Below, piece after piece: positions 1 to 8,798 of a stretch of DNA of 26,075 nucleotides. A program made the position numbers and the translations under genes. Position 1 is the first letter of the stretch. The number at the start of each line of letters is the position of its first letter. This DNA comes from a virus: positions 1 to 26,075 of the IMG/VR virus record IMGVR_UViG_3300034198_013208, one strand, 5' to 3'. Below the pieces are notes generated by a model, which saw only the letters and a list, made by a program, of their open reading frames with translations, was not told the origin of the DNA and ran no database searches.

Positions 1-896
1 AAATTTCCTGGACCTAAATTTGTCCAATAAGATGTATTAGTAGGAAGAATAGAATCATTGTTTGCAATAACTTCATAAACATCTCCAAGATACCAGACTC
101 TTGTACCTACTGTATATTGGTTTCCTAAAGCAGTTGTATGATTTGGAGACCATGCAGTTGCAACAAGACCTCCTCCAGTAATATCAGAAAGATAAGCTAC
201 AACTCCTGAAGCATTTTGGTATGTTGCTGTTCTATTACTTGTTAGATTTTGAGTATTAATTGTAAAAGTAAAAGCACCTTTAACTAAAGCTAAACTTCCT
301 TCTGCTATCCAAGCCATACTGTTTCCAAGCTTACTTCTAAAATTTATTCTGCCTTTATCAGCAAAAATTCTAGCAAAACCAAAAGGAATAGCAAAATTAT
401 CCCAAAGACCAATACTTTTTACATTTATATCTTTATCTGAAGCAGTGTCTCCTTCACCTAAAACTGAATCTATATCTTGAGGTGAAGCTATTGCAGCATT
501 TACATCATTTATAGTTGCATAAGGACTACTACCATCTTCTCCATCATTAAAAAAGTCAGATGTATTAGTAGGTTTATTAAGAATGTATCTTCTACCTCCA
601 GTAGCATTCCAATCAGATTGTTCTTCAGCAAGTAAATGTCCTTCTCCTAAGTCTAACCAATAAGTAGTATTATTAGGTGGAAGTCCATTATTATCAAGAA
701 GACATTTATACACATGACCATTCCAAAATACATAAGTACCTGCAATATAAGGATTACCTGTAACAACAGAGTGATTTGCTGACCATTCTGTAGCCACTAA
801 AGGACAGTTTTCATCTGATTTAGCCATAAGACATCTAACATACCCAAAAAGTATGTTGATGTCTTTTTTTAATTTTTCTAATAATAATAGTGCCAT
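1..896 (-). CDS. Tail fibre protein with two CBM5/12-like modules (3' end cut off)
   Basis: The frame runs from ATG at 896 off the left edge, giving at least 298 residues. The N-terminus (residues 1-24) is a hydrophobic amphipathic helix like that of the next fibre gene upstream and may be an assembly anchor. Two related modules follow, at about residues 32-84 and 243-296. Both have the pattern LVATxWSxNH, a GNxYxxGTxV strand, a GxVY strand, then NNxxLPxNTxYWxxLG. This resembles the small carbohydrate-binding CBM5/12 fold common in phage fibres. Residues 214-240 match a stretch often seen in tail fibres (LTSNRTATYQNASGVVAYL). The likely role is binding host surface glycan. It sits 5 bp downstream of another fibre gene in the same leftward unit. 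The C-terminal receptor-binding part is outside the window. Confidence 0.75.
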   Translation of the reverse strand, partial: MALLLLEKLKKDINILFGYVRCLMAKSDENCPLVATEWSANHSVVTGNPYIAGTYVFWNGHVYKCLLDNNGLPPNNTTYWLDLGEGHLLAEEQSDWNATGGRRYILNKPTNTSDFFNDGEDGSSPYATINDVNAAIASPQDIDSVLGEGDTASDKDINVKSIGLWDNFAIPFGFARIFADKGRINFRSKLGNSMAWIAEGSLALVKGAFTFTINTQNLTSNRTATYQNASGVVAYLSDITGGGLVATAWSPNHTTALGNQYTVGTRVWYLGDVYEVIANNDSILPTNTSYWTNLGPGN

Positions 897-901
897 AATT
901 C

Positions 902-2452
902 TTATGTTACTGTAGTTGTTGGAAAAGATTGCCAATTAGTAGCATCCATTTTAACAAAACATCTTGGTCCTCCTGTAATAGCTGTGAAAAAAATTTTAGC
1001 ACCTCTTGGATAAGATCCATTAGGATAAGTAGTATTTAACCAAGTTTGTGTAGGAAATGTTAAAGTAAAATTATCATAATAAGTTTCTGCAAATGAATAC
1101 TTATCTTCTTGAGTTCTTTTTCCATTAAACATATTAGTTTGTCCTTCAATATTTTCAACAATCCAATAACTACCATCCCAAGTAAATTTATACATATCTC
1201 CAGGATATGTTACAAAGTCTGCCACTAATCCACCAGCTATTGTACCAAATCCATATACATTTAATAGAGTTGAACCATTATGAGTAATAACTCCAAAGTC
1301 ATTGTTTCCTCTTGTTGTAAGATAAAGTTGTTGTCCTCTAACTGAAGGTACAGGTAAAGATACATAAGATGTTGAAAGTATTTGAGTATTCCAAGGAATA
1401 GCACTAAGAGCTTCATTAAAATCATATTGCAATACAGGGTAAGGTCCTGGAGGTGCTTGTGCAGATACTTCTCCTTTTGTTTTAGGTGCATTTCCTTTAT
1501 TAACTCCTCCATGAATAGACCATGAAATAGTGTAATCTTTATTTACAGTAAAGACACTATTACTTACATACATAGGATTTAACCCTATTGATATACGATT
1601 AGAAAACAAAGTCATATCAAAACTAGGTGCTATATATTCTATTTGGTAAATACCTATAATGTTATTAGAACCTACTTCAGTTATTTGAATAAAGAATAAA
1701 GTGCCAGGATAATCTACTCCAAAATCATATAATGCTGTCCACCAAGCTTCATAATTTGTACTATTAATATCATCAAAATTTACAACAATTCTTGAAAGAG
1801 TATTTAGATTTAGAGTATCAGCTACAAAATAAGTTGACCCTGGTGCACCTACAATATTAGTAGTTGTTAAAAATTTCCATCTTCCTGAGTTAGAACCATC
1901 ATTACCACTTATTCCTATACCTGTAGGACCTTGAGGACCTGTAGCACCCTGACTAGCTAATAAAGCAAAACAAGGATTAACATCAGGAGGTGCACAAGCT
2001 GTACTAGGGCAATCTCCTCCACTAGCAGGAGTAAAAGTTAATCCTCCTATGGTAGAAGGAATTTCAGATAAAACACAAAGAACTTGAGGAAGAGCTGAAC
2101 CAGTAACAGTAAAATCATTTCCAAAACAATCTGTTGATTCAAAAACTCCTGTTCCTGTCATTATATAAGAATAACAAGGAGCTGAATCACTAGTTGGACA
2201 AGTTACATAATAAGAAGCACCATTATAACCTACTGCATCATTTTCTTGATATACAACACAAGTAGTCCATTGGCCTTGCCAGTTTAATCCAGCAGGACCT
2301 ACAGCACCATTTGCTCCAGGAGGACCTTGTAAACCAGTATCTCCTTGTGGTCCTTGTGGACCTTGAGGGCCTGTAAACTGATTACTATCACAACAGAATA
2401 ATCTGTGTAATATACTTTCTAATTTATTTAATCTTTCTTCTAAACCTGCCAT
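902..2452 (-). CDS. Collagen-like tail fibre with CBM5/12-like module (516 aa)
   Basis: Residues 1-22 form a short amphipathic helix (MAGLEERLNKLESILHRLF) that could trimerise. A collagen-like Gly-X-Y run follows at 28-54, then a module beginning GLNWQGQW (about 56-165) with the GxW...Y...DAVxYxGxSYY pattern of CBM5/12-like domains, here enlarged and Cys-rich. A second Gly-X-Y run spans about 168-187. The remaining 330 residues are beta-rich with no recognised motif and probably form the receptor-binding or trimeric tip. A homologous collagen-CBM-collagen block occurs in the 435-aa fibre upstream. The ATG at 2452 is clear, and the next gene starts 5 bp after the stop. The fibre role is inferred from architecture and position. 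Confidence 0.8.
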   Translation of the reverse strand: MAGLEERLNKLESILHRLFCCDSNQFTGPQGPQGPQGDTGLQGPPGANGAVGPAGLNWQGQWTTCVVYQENDAVGYNGASYYVTCPTSDSAPCYSYIMTGTGVFESTDCFGNDFTVTGSALPQVLCVLSEIPSTIGGLTFTPASGGDCPSTACAPPDVNPCFALLASQGATGPQGPTGIGISGNDGSNSGRWKFLTTTNIVGAPGSTYFVADTLNLNTLSRIVVNFDDINSTNYEAWWTALYDFGVDYPGTLFFIQITEVGSNNIIGIYQIEYIAPSFDMTLFSNRISIGLNPMYVSNSVFTVNKDYTISWSIHGGVNKGNAPKTKGEVSAQAPPGPYPVLQYDFNEALSAIPWNTQILSTSYVSLPVPSVRGQQLYLTTRGNNDFGVITHNGSTLLNVYGFGTIAGGLVADFVTYPGDMYKFTWDGSYWIVENIEGQTNMFNGKRTQEDKYSFAETYYDNFTLTFPTQTWLNTTYPNGSYPRGAKIFFTAITGGPRCFVKMDATNWQSFPTTTVT

Positions 2453-2470
2453 GATTTCAGTTTTATATTG

Positions 2471-3778
2471 TTATATGTTGTTCATTATTTCTACAGTCCA
2501 ATATCCAATAGATCCTCCATATTTACCTATAAAAGTAAATCTGTAAACTTTTTGAGCTTGTAAACTCATACTACTATTTCCATTTCCTAAAGGAGTTATA
2601 AAATAGTTATTAGCTCCATCATTTCCAGGATTAGGACTAGACCAAAGAGTAATTACTCCTACTGTTCTTACATATAAAACATCTGCTGTAACTGGACTTA
2701 CAGGAAGACCATAACTAAAACCTGTAGAAACACAAAAAGTAGAAGTTTTACTAATATCTGGAAAAGGAGCACTGTTTGTATTAGAAGCTAAATTTTCAGT
2801 TGTAGGTACTTGTGTTCCACTACTTGCACCTAAAGGATTTATAACTTCTACCATAAATACTTTATCAGAGCCACTTGTAGTATTAGCTAAAGTAAATCTT
2901 ACATATCTATTTGGTTCTAAAACAAAATTAACTTGAGAAGCAAACCCATTTGGTTGTAAAAATCTAGCATTATCTAAAGGTATAATAATTAAGTTTAATG
3001 TTGTAGACATATTTTGAACAACAAAAAACTCTCCTGTAACTTTACCTATATTAGAAAAACCTAGATAATTATTTGCTCCACTTGTAACAAAACCTCTTGT
3101 AAAAGTTTTTGTAATCTTAGAAGTTGGAGTTGCAGGATTTCCAGCAATGGCTGATGAATTACTATTTAAAGATTCTTCAGTAAAGTTAGCTCCTACACCA
3201 GGAACTCCTTGTATTCCTTGAATACCTTGAGCTCCTTGAGCAGCAAGTAATGCCCAATTAGTAGGATCTAAATTAGGTGTAGTAGCAGAAGGTCCTACAG
3301 GATCTATACAAAACCAAGAGGAACCTCCATAACTTACTGCATCATCAAGAACATACACTCCTGCTGCAGACCAAGTTCCTCTCCATTCTAATCCAGCTGG
3401 TCCCACAGCTCCTGGAGTACCAGGTATACCTTGTGCACCAGTTTGACCTGTAGCACCTGTTGCACCAACAAGAAAAGTTGGAAAAAAGTTATAACTTTTT
3501 TGAGAATAATCTATTCCAAAAATTATTAAGTTATTTGGATAAAGAAAGTTAGTAGGTAAAAGACCTACTTCTCCAACAAATTTAGGTTCTCTCCATTCCC
3601 ATCTAGTTTGTTCTAAAGCACAATAAGCAATCATACCTTTAAAGTAAGTATATGCCAAGTTACTGCTTGGACCTAGATAAGCTAGATCAGCTTGGCTTAA
3701 TTTATACACTTTAGCATCTAAAGGTATTTGAGAAGGAATTCGTAATCCTACTGGAATATCATTTACTGAATTGCTCAT
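2471..3778 (-). CDS. Collagen-like tail fibre with shared N-terminal anchor (435 aa)
   Basis: Residues 1-98 match the N-terminus of the next gene upstream (MSNSVxDIPVGLRxPxQxPL, then GMIxYCxLExxRxEWR and VGEVGLLP). This is therefore a common anchor that attaches different fibres to the same site on the virion. Gly-X-Y collagen-like runs lie at about 105-129 and 181-194. They flank a CBM5/12-like module at 130-178 (GLEWRGTWSAAGVY, DDAVSYGGSSWFC, NWALLAAQG). The C-terminal 240 residues are beta-rich and unrecognised. Expected role: a receptor- or glycan-binding fibre or appendage. Confidence 0.8.
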   Translation of the reverse strand: MSNSVNDIPVGLRIPSQIPLDAKVYKLSQADLAYLGPSSNLAYTYFKGMIAYCALEQTRWEWREPKFVGEVGLLPTNFLYPNNLIIFGIDYSQKSYNFFPTFLVGATGATGQTGAQGIPGTPGAVGPAGLEWRGTWSAAGVYVLDDAVSYGGSSWFCIDPVGPSATTPNLDPTNWALLAAQGAQGIQGIQGVPGVGANFTEESLNSNSSAIAGNPATPTSKITKTFTRGFVTSGANNYLGFSNIGKVTGEFFVVQNMSTTLNLIIIPLDNARFLQPNGFASQVNFVLEPNRYVRFTLANTTSGSDKVFMVEVINPLGASSGTQVPTTENLASNTNSAPFPDISKTSTFCVSTGFSYGLPVSPVTADVLYVRTVGVITLWSSPNPGNDGANNYFITPLGNGNSSMSLQAQKVYRFTFIGKYGGSIGYWTVEIMNNI

Positions 3779-3789
3779 GGCTTATTATT

Positions 3790-4941
3790 TTAAAGTTTCA
3801 TTATTTTTAACCTTACTACATAAGGTTGCATATTATTGTGAGGAGTAGTAAGTCCTGTTACAGGATCTCCTCCTTTTGGACCAGTATTATTTGTTTGAAC
3901 TCCATTAGGTCTATCATATCCAGTATAAGGAGATCCAGAATGATTACCAACACTACCAGGACCTAGTTCTGTATGAAAATGACTAGGCATTTCAGCTTCA
4001 ATTAAAGTATGAGTTTCTGATCCTCCTGTAGCACCTAAAGTAGCATAGTTAGTTCCTGGACCTTGATTACCCCAAGGTAAAATAACTTTTCCTTTATCAT
4101 TAGGAGTTCCATTAAATCCATTACATATTGCCCAACCTGCTCTTTCTCCTTGTCCTAAACCTACATTAGGACCTGATTGAAGAAAGTAAGTAACCATATA
4201 AGTTGGAGTACAATATACTTCTTTAATATCTCCTGTAAGCCAAATAGGAGTAGTAACAGGAGTTAAAGAAACAATATAAGGACTTACTGCAGTACCAGAT
4301 CCAGTAACTGTAATACCTGTTCCTGCTTGAACTACAGTATTATAAAAAGTAGCATTAAACTGAACTTCATCTCCTACTTGATTAATACTAATAGCAGGGT
4401 TTAAAGATTTAAAAGTTCTAAACTCATGTAGTTGAGTAGTTAGATTAATTCCTTTATATCCAGGAGCTCCACTACCTACATTAGTACCTGGTTTAGGTTC
4501 AATATCTACTTCATTAGAAGTAAAAGTAACATTAAGACCTGTACTTGTAAATGTTTTAAATTCATGAATATTTCCAGGAACATTAAATCCTTTATACCAA
4601 GATGTTCCTGAACCTACATTACCAATAGTTAGATTTTGTATAATAATAAAGAAGTTAAAAGTTTTACCTGAATAAGTAACACCATTAACAACAAGAGGAG
4701 TAGGATAAGTAAAACCTACTGGAAGAAGTCCCACTTCTCCTACAGCACCTACTCTCCATTCATATCTTCTTCTTTCAAGAACACAATACACTATCATACC
4801 TTCATAGTAAGTAAAGGCTAAGTTATTAGATATACCTAAGTTCATTAAACTAGCTTCATCAGCTATATAAAGTTTAGCATCTAAGGGAACTTGTGCAGGG
4901 ACTCTAAGTCCTACAGGTATGTCAGTTACTGAATTACTCAT
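3790..4941 (-). CDS. Tail fibre/tip protein with tail-collar C-terminus (383 aa)
   Basis: The N-terminal 97 residues are paralogous to the 435-aa fibre downstream and probably form the virion anchor. Two tandem repeats of about 45 residues follow (VGSGTSWYKGFNVPGNIHEF and VGSGAPGYKGINLTTQLHEF). Next is a beta stretch (GTGITVTGSGTAVSPYIVS) common in phage fibre stalks. The C-terminus, from about residue 235, has the hallmarks of a phage tail collar domain: TGDIKEVY, GWAICNGFNGTPNDKGKV, GGSETHTLIEAEMPSHFH, and HNNMQPYVVRLKIMKL at the end. Such domains form tips of short or side tail fibres; the HFH and HNNMQP motifs are typical. It starts with a TAATG overlap of the preceding stop, so the two are probably translationally coupled. 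Confidence 0.85.
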   Translation of the reverse strand: MSNSVTDIPVGLRVPAQVPLDAKLYIADEASLMNLGISNNLAFTYYEGMIVYCVLERRRYEWRVGAVGEVGLLPVGFTYPTPLVVNGVTYSGKTFNFFIIIQNLTIGNVGSGTSWYKGFNVPGNIHEFKTFTSTGLNVTFTSNEVDIEPKPGTNVGSGAPGYKGINLTTQLHEFRTFKSLNPAISINQVGDEVQFNATFYNTVVQAGTGITVTGSGTAVSPYIVSLTPVTTPIWLTGDIKEVYCTPTYMVTYFLQSGPNVGLGQGERAGWAICNGFNGTPNDKGKVILPWGNQGPGTNYATLGATGGSETHTLIEAEMPSHFHTELGPGSVGNHSGSPYTGYDRPNGVQTNNTGPKGGDPVTGLTTPHNNMQPYVVRLKIMKL

Positions 4942-5945
4942 TATATTTTTTTAAATTTAAAGTAAATATTTCCAAAACCGTAAGGAATTTTAGATACAAA
5001 TAAAGCTAAACTCATACTGCTTTCATAATGAACATCAAACTCATCAGTTACATCATTATTTAAACTGTCTGAGATTATAAAGTTTTGTACTTGTGTTGGC
5101 ATAACAGCAAAACAAATTTTACCTACATCAACATAAGATACTATGTGTCCTGCCTCAAATGTTGAGAAAGGTAAACTAGGTTTAGCTGCAATATATGCTG
5201 GAGATAGCAAAGCTATTACTTGAGCAATACCATCTTGAGTATTGTCAAGTTGCCAGTAATATACATTACTCTCACTTTCAAATAAAGTGAATATCTGTGC
5301 AGGGTCTACTCCTAATTTTTTCATACACTTAGCTATTTTAGCAAATTTATATTTAGTTGTAACATATTCAGCTTCTGCTGGATCAGCAGCCATAAGAAAA
5401 TCTTTGTAGTAAAAAGCTGCATAGTAGTAACTTAGTATTTTTAACATAGGTTCTTTTACAGAAGAAGAACCAAATACTTTTTGATAAGTAATACTACAAA
5501 CTACTTCATCAGTAAAATCACAAAGAACAGCTTCAGCAATCATATTTACATACTCTTGATAAAGAGGAGTGTTAATAGAGTTAAATGCAAAAGACTTCAT
5601 AAAAGCTCCTAGGTAATCTTGGCACTCATTACACTCTGAACACTCATCACATTTAGCACAACCACATAAAAGTTTTTCAGCATCAGTTATAAAAGACTTA
5701 AGTAAATTCTGAAAATACTTTATATCAACAGCAGCTTCATCATTTAGAGTAGAAAGTTCAATAGTATAGTTACCATCAGTAGCAAAATTTAAAGTTATGG
5801 TTTGTCCTGGATTTATAATACCTGTACTTATAGTAGTAGAAGCATCACAAGAGTTTTTAACCACACTATAAGTCATATCTAGACTTTCATTATTAGTAAT
5901 AGTGTGAACATCTTTATAATCAATGTATGTGTAATTCAGGGCCAT
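4941..5945 (-). CDS. Cys-rich virion/appendage protein of unknown function (334 aa)
   Basis: I chose ATG at 5945 (MALNYTYIDYKD). The longer frame would begin at a TTG at 5969, which is the end of a TATATTTG promoter-like box, so that extension is unlikely. The N-terminal 85 residues look like an Ig-like beta-sandwich (INPGQTITLNFATDGNYTIEL). A helix then leads into a cysteine cluster CGCAKCDECSECNEC, suited to metal binding or a disulfide knot, followed by a helical region and a beta C-terminus. It is the first gene after a terminator hairpin and overlaps the collar-tip gene by one base. Position between the structural genes and the fibres suggests a baseplate or appendage protein. No family is named with confidence. 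Confidence 0.65.
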   Translation of the reverse strand: MALNYTYIDYKDVHTITNNESLDMTYSVVKNSCDASTTISTGIINPGQTITLNFATDGNYTIELSTLNDEAAVDIKYFQNLLKSFITDAEKLLCGCAKCDECSECNECQDYLGAFMKSFAFNSINTPLYQEYVNMIAEAVLCDFTDEVVCSITYQKVFGSSSVKEPMLKILSYYYAAFYYKDFLMAADPAEAEYVTTKYKFAKIAKCMKKLGVDPAQIFTLFESESNVYYWQLDNTQDGIAQVIALLSPAYIAAKPSLPFSTFEAGHIVSYVDVGKICFAVMPTQVQNFIISDSLNNDVTDEFDVHYESSMSLALFVSKIPYGFGNIYFKFKKI

Positions 5946-5966
5946 AATAGATAGGTTTATCAGGTT

Positions 5967-5974
5967 CAAATATA
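5967..5974 (-). promoter_or_regulatory. Candidate Bacteroidota -7 box before fibre unit
   Basis: The minus strand reads TATATTTG, an exact TAnnTTTG match, 22 bp upstream of ATG 5945 and just beyond a terminator hairpin. No good TTTG lies 19-23 bp upstream. The context (terminator followed by -7 box) suggests a separate promoter for the appendage/fibre genes. Confidence 0.4.
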
Positions 5975-5983
5975 CAAAATTAA

Positions 5984-6016
5984 AAAAACATCTCTACTTT
6001 AAATAGAGATGTTTTT
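5984..6016 (-). terminator. Strong hairpin terminator after 378-aa gene
   Basis: The stem ACATCTCTA/TAGAGATGT (5988-5996 with 6004-6012) is extended by A-U pairs and has a 7-nt loop. On the minus strand it is followed by a run of Ts. It separates the structural genes from the fibre unit. On the plus strand it is also followed by TTTTT, so it could work both ways. Confidence 0.75.
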
Positions 6017-6037
6017 ATCTAATAGCTTTTCCTTAAA

Positions 6038-7174
6038 TTAAGCAGGTTCAACAGGAGTGTTAGTAATAAAGGCATTTAACAAATCTGTAATAGACTCATC
6101 TAAATCACAATCATCACACTCATAAGCAAAAATTGTGCTTAAAGGATTACTGTATTCTAACCAACCTGACTCAGAAGTTTGATTATATTCCAAAATAATT
6201 TGGTCATAATTAGTGTTCTTGTCAGCTAAGTAAACGATATTACCATAAGGAGTACCTGTTACTTGAGACAATTTGTAAGGTCCTGAACCAGCCCAACCTG
6301 AAGCATGATACTCTTTTTGTTGAATGTTGATACCTGTACCTTGTGCATAAGTAGGATACTGATTAACAGTAGTTGCACCTGAACATCCAAAACCTTCAAT
6401 TAAAGAAACAATTAAAACTGTTTCTAACAATTTGTAGTAGTGTAAGTTTACTTGGCAGAAAGACCCAATAGAAAGTGGTTGACTTACTAATTGGAAATCA
6501 GCAAATACTAAAGCAGCTGGTAAAGCTGTAGAGTTAAACACAATTAATTGTGCAACATCAGCAGGCAACATTACAGCTCCAGTAGCATAGTTTTGAGAAA
6601 CTCCATGAGTAGCAACAGTCAAAGGTTGTCTTGCAACAAACTGAGCTAAAACTAAACCTGACTCATCAGCATTAATGTTTGCCACAAATAATTGTGACAA
6701 CACATTAGCATCTAAAGTTCCACATCCTTCAGTACAATCATCACAGCAAGGAGTTGTAACCATGTAAGCTTTGCTAAATTGGTTATACCCTTGAATTCTG
6801 CTAATTTTTGAATTACGGAATTCAACTCTTACTCCATACTCAGTATCACACTCAGCTTTGAAGTTACCTACAGTTACCTTCATAGGTGCTCCTGTAGTAC
6901 AAAGTTGTTGTGTAAAACCTGTTACACCTTGTCTTTGAATTACTTGACCTGCAGAAAATCTGTAGTCAGTAGTTCCAGCATCAGTAGTGTAAGCCAAAGC
7001 AAAGAAAATTTCTTTTGGCATTGGATTAGTGAATTGAGTAATAGCCAAATTAGTAGATGCATCAAATGCACCTAATTGACCAATGTTCAAATCATCAATT
7101 GAATCTCCTTCTGATAAAAGGTTACAGTCTGTGACTGGTAACACTCTAAAAACGTCATTGTTACGATTACTCAT
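6038..7174 (-). CDS. Virion structural protein, unknown (378 aa)
   Basis: This is a beta-rich protein with no signal or membrane segment. It starts MSNRNNDVFRVLPVTDCNL and has a conserved-looking GQLGAFDASTNLAI stretch, typical of virion proteins in environmental Bacteroidota phages. Two Cys clusters are visible, CCDDCTEGC near residue 143 and ECDDCD near the C-terminus. It lies between the connector-like gene and the fibre group, and a strong hairpin terminator follows its stop. It could be a tail tube, vertex or head-decoration protein, and the sequence alone does not decide which. Its own operon end suggests it is needed in an amount different from the fibres. Confidence 0.6.
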   Translation of the reverse strand: MSNRNNDVFRVLPVTDCNLLSEGDSIDDLNIGQLGAFDASTNLAITQFTNPMPKEIFFALAYTTDAGTTDYRFSAGQVIQRQGVTGFTQQLCTTGAPMKVTVGNFKAECDTEYGVRVEFRNSKISRIQGYNQFSKAYMVTTPCCDDCTEGCGTLDANVLSQLFVANINADESGLVLAQFVARQPLTVATHGVSQNYATGAVMLPADVAQLIVFNSTALPAALVFADFQLVSQPLSIGSFCQVNLHYYKLLETVLIVSLIEGFGCSGATTVNQYPTYAQGTGINIQQKEYHASGWAGSGPYKLSQVTGTPYGNIVYLADKNTNYDQIILEYNQTSESGWLEYSNPLSTIFAYECDDCDLDESITDLLNAFITNTPVEPA

Positions 7175-7191
7175 AATTTCTAGTTATTAAA

Positions 7192-7893
7192 TTAAACAAT
7201 CTGATTAAAACCTAATTTACCAAGTGTAACTGGTAAATCTGAAGTTTGCACTCCACTTGCTGCAAGCATTACTGCTATATCTACAATTTCCCTATGGGTG
7301 TGTGCAGGGAGGTCACACTGAACAGTACCTGTTAAGGTTACACCTGAAGGTAAGACATAACTTCCTGACCCAAAATCTTGAGCATTGTGGAAGTAAGGCC
7401 ACTTGCGAATATAAGTCAATTTTGCTTCATCTATTGTAAAGGTCCCATCTGTATAGGATTGAATTCCTTGGTCTATGTAAACACCATTGACTTCTCTCCA
7501 TTCAAAGTTACCATTATAAAATGTACTTTCTTCAAACAAGTCTCTGTGCTCTCTAATATATAGTACAGCTTCTTGAGACTTGCAATTTTTCTTAGACAAC
7601 TTAACTCTGCATCTTACAAAGTATAAATAGTCTGAAGGTAAAGAGATTATGTTATTAGTTACTGGAAGCCAAGTCCCAGGTTTAACAATACTCTTAATAT
7701 CATCAATGATTCTTTGGCTAGATTCAAAACCAAGATTATTTTGAGTTTTAGGATTTGACACTTTTTTTACAAATAGTTCAGCAGCCTCATTTAGTAACCA
7801 ATCAATTTCAGGTACTAATAAGTTTCTGTTCTTTTGACTATCTATTTTATTAAACTTCGTTTTGAAGTCATAGTGCATTTCCCTAGTAACCAT
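7192..7893 (-). CDS. Putative head-tail connector/adaptor protein (233 aa)
   Basis: The protein begins with a helical segment (PEIDWLLNEAAELFVKK). It then has a stretch ISLPSDYLYFVRCRVKL, which recalls the LPxDYL strand of podoviral adaptor/tail tubular A proteins, and ends with a helical REIVDIAVMLAA segment. The size and the position after portal, scaffold and MCP suit an adaptor that docks on the portal ring. Family assignment rests on this weak resemblance. The downstream structural gene begins 17 bp after its stop. Confidence 0.5.
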   Translation of the reverse strand: MVTREMHYDFKTKFNKIDSQKNRNLLVPEIDWLLNEAAELFVKKVSNPKTQNNLGFESSQRIIDDIKSIVKPGTWLPVTNNIISLPSDYLYFVRCRVKLSKKNCKSQEAVLYIREHRDLFEESTFYNGNFEWREVNGVYIDQGIQSYTDGTFTIDEAKLTYIRKWPYFHNAQDFGSGSYVLPSGVTLTGTVQCDLPAHTHREIVDIAVMLAASGVQTSDLPVTLGKLGFNQIV

Positions 7894-7898
7894 AACTC

Positions 7899-8705
7899 TT
7901 AGTTATTAATCTTAGACAATATCATTAATTTAATATCCTGATTTTCTTCTTTAGAAAGGTACTCAGCAACCTCTATTTCATCAATACCTAAAGGAGAATC
8001 CATGTGATAGATTCTTTGACCTTCTCTTCTTAATACTGATTTTTGAAGTGCTTCTAAAACAAGAGCATGTGCTGCTGTTTGTTTTTTATCCATATTCAAG
8101 AATCTTAAAAACTCTCCGGCATCTTTTTGAATTATCTTATCTAACTCTACAGCAACAAAATCTGCAGACTGATTCTTCATATTCTTACCACCTAATACAA
8201 GTATTAATTGTACTTTTCTATCTAAGCTTAGTTTAGAAGCTTCAATAATTGCAGTGTTCTTTTGTTCTACTTTACTTGCTAAAACTGATGCTTGTTCTGC
8301 TTCATCAAAGATTACATGAGTAGCTTCTGGCCACATACCTTGATCATACTCTGCCATTGAATTAGCAACAAACTTACTCGCTTTCATTACTCTCACTTTA
8401 ATGAAATCTAAAGGGTTATCTACATTAAAGAACATTGTATTGTTCTCTAATTTAACAACTGCCATGTTAGAATCCCAAAATGGATGAGGTGTGTCTGAGT
8501 TATAATTATCTGTTAAATCATAACTTACATTCTTTTTAGTCAATAACTCTTTAACTTCTGCTGGACTTAATCCTGTAGCATACTTCATAGTAGTTGCATC
8601 AACTAATGCTTGAATCTTCTTTGGTCTTGTGAAAGACTCTTGACCTGTTTTATTGTGCCATCTCTTTGCCTCAATAGGTCTGACTTCAACTTTTACTGAA
8701 CCCAT
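7899..8705 (-). CDS. Unknown virion-module protein following MCP (268 aa)
   Basis: I do not recognise a family. The protein is soluble and mixed alpha/beta. It begins MGSVKVEVRPIEAKRWHNKTG and continues with a Lys/Glu-rich helical C-terminal half (ADFVAVELDKIIQKDAGEFL, LVLEALQKSVLRREGQRIYH). It lies between the MCP/micropeptide unit and the connector-like gene, 5 bp before the latter. A head-completion, vertex or internal head protein is possible from context only. A terminator-like hairpin separates it from the MCP, so it may be expressed by read-through or from a weak promoter in the 93-bp gap. Confidence 0.6.
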   Translation of the reverse strand: MGSVKVEVRPIEAKRWHNKTGQESFTRPKKIQALVDATTMKYATGLSPAEVKELLTKKNVSYDLTDNYNSDTPHPFWDSNMAVVKLENNTMFFNVDNPLDFIKVRVMKASKFVANSMAEYDQGMWPEATHVIFDEAEQASVLASKVEQKNTAIIEASKLSLDRKVQLILVLGGKNMKNQSADFVAVELDKIIQKDAGEFLRFLNMDKKQTAAHALVLEALQKSVLRREGQRIYHMDSPLGIDEIEVAEYLSKEENQDIKLMILSKINN

Positions 8706-8769
8706 AATTTTTTCTCTTTAAATTAATGAACTTATTTTTAGGAGATTACCTTACTCCTTTTACCACCAA

Positions 8770-8791
8770 AAGCTCCCTGTTACAGGAGCTT
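8770..8791 (-). terminator. Hairpin terminator after MCP and micropeptide
   Basis: AAGCTCC at 8770-8776 pairs with GGAGCTT at 8785-8791 around an 8-nt loop. Read on the minus strand it is followed by TTTT. It lies just after the 17-aa ORF and would cap the MCP transcript. A further small GGAG/CTCC hairpin follows before the next gene. Confidence 0.6.
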
Positions 8792-8798
8792 GTTAGTT

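Noticed and set aside
5946-5969. N-terminal extension of the Cys-rich gene from a TTG at 5969
   Set aside because: The TTG is the end of a TATATTTG promoter-like box and an ATG with a normal leader lies at 5945.
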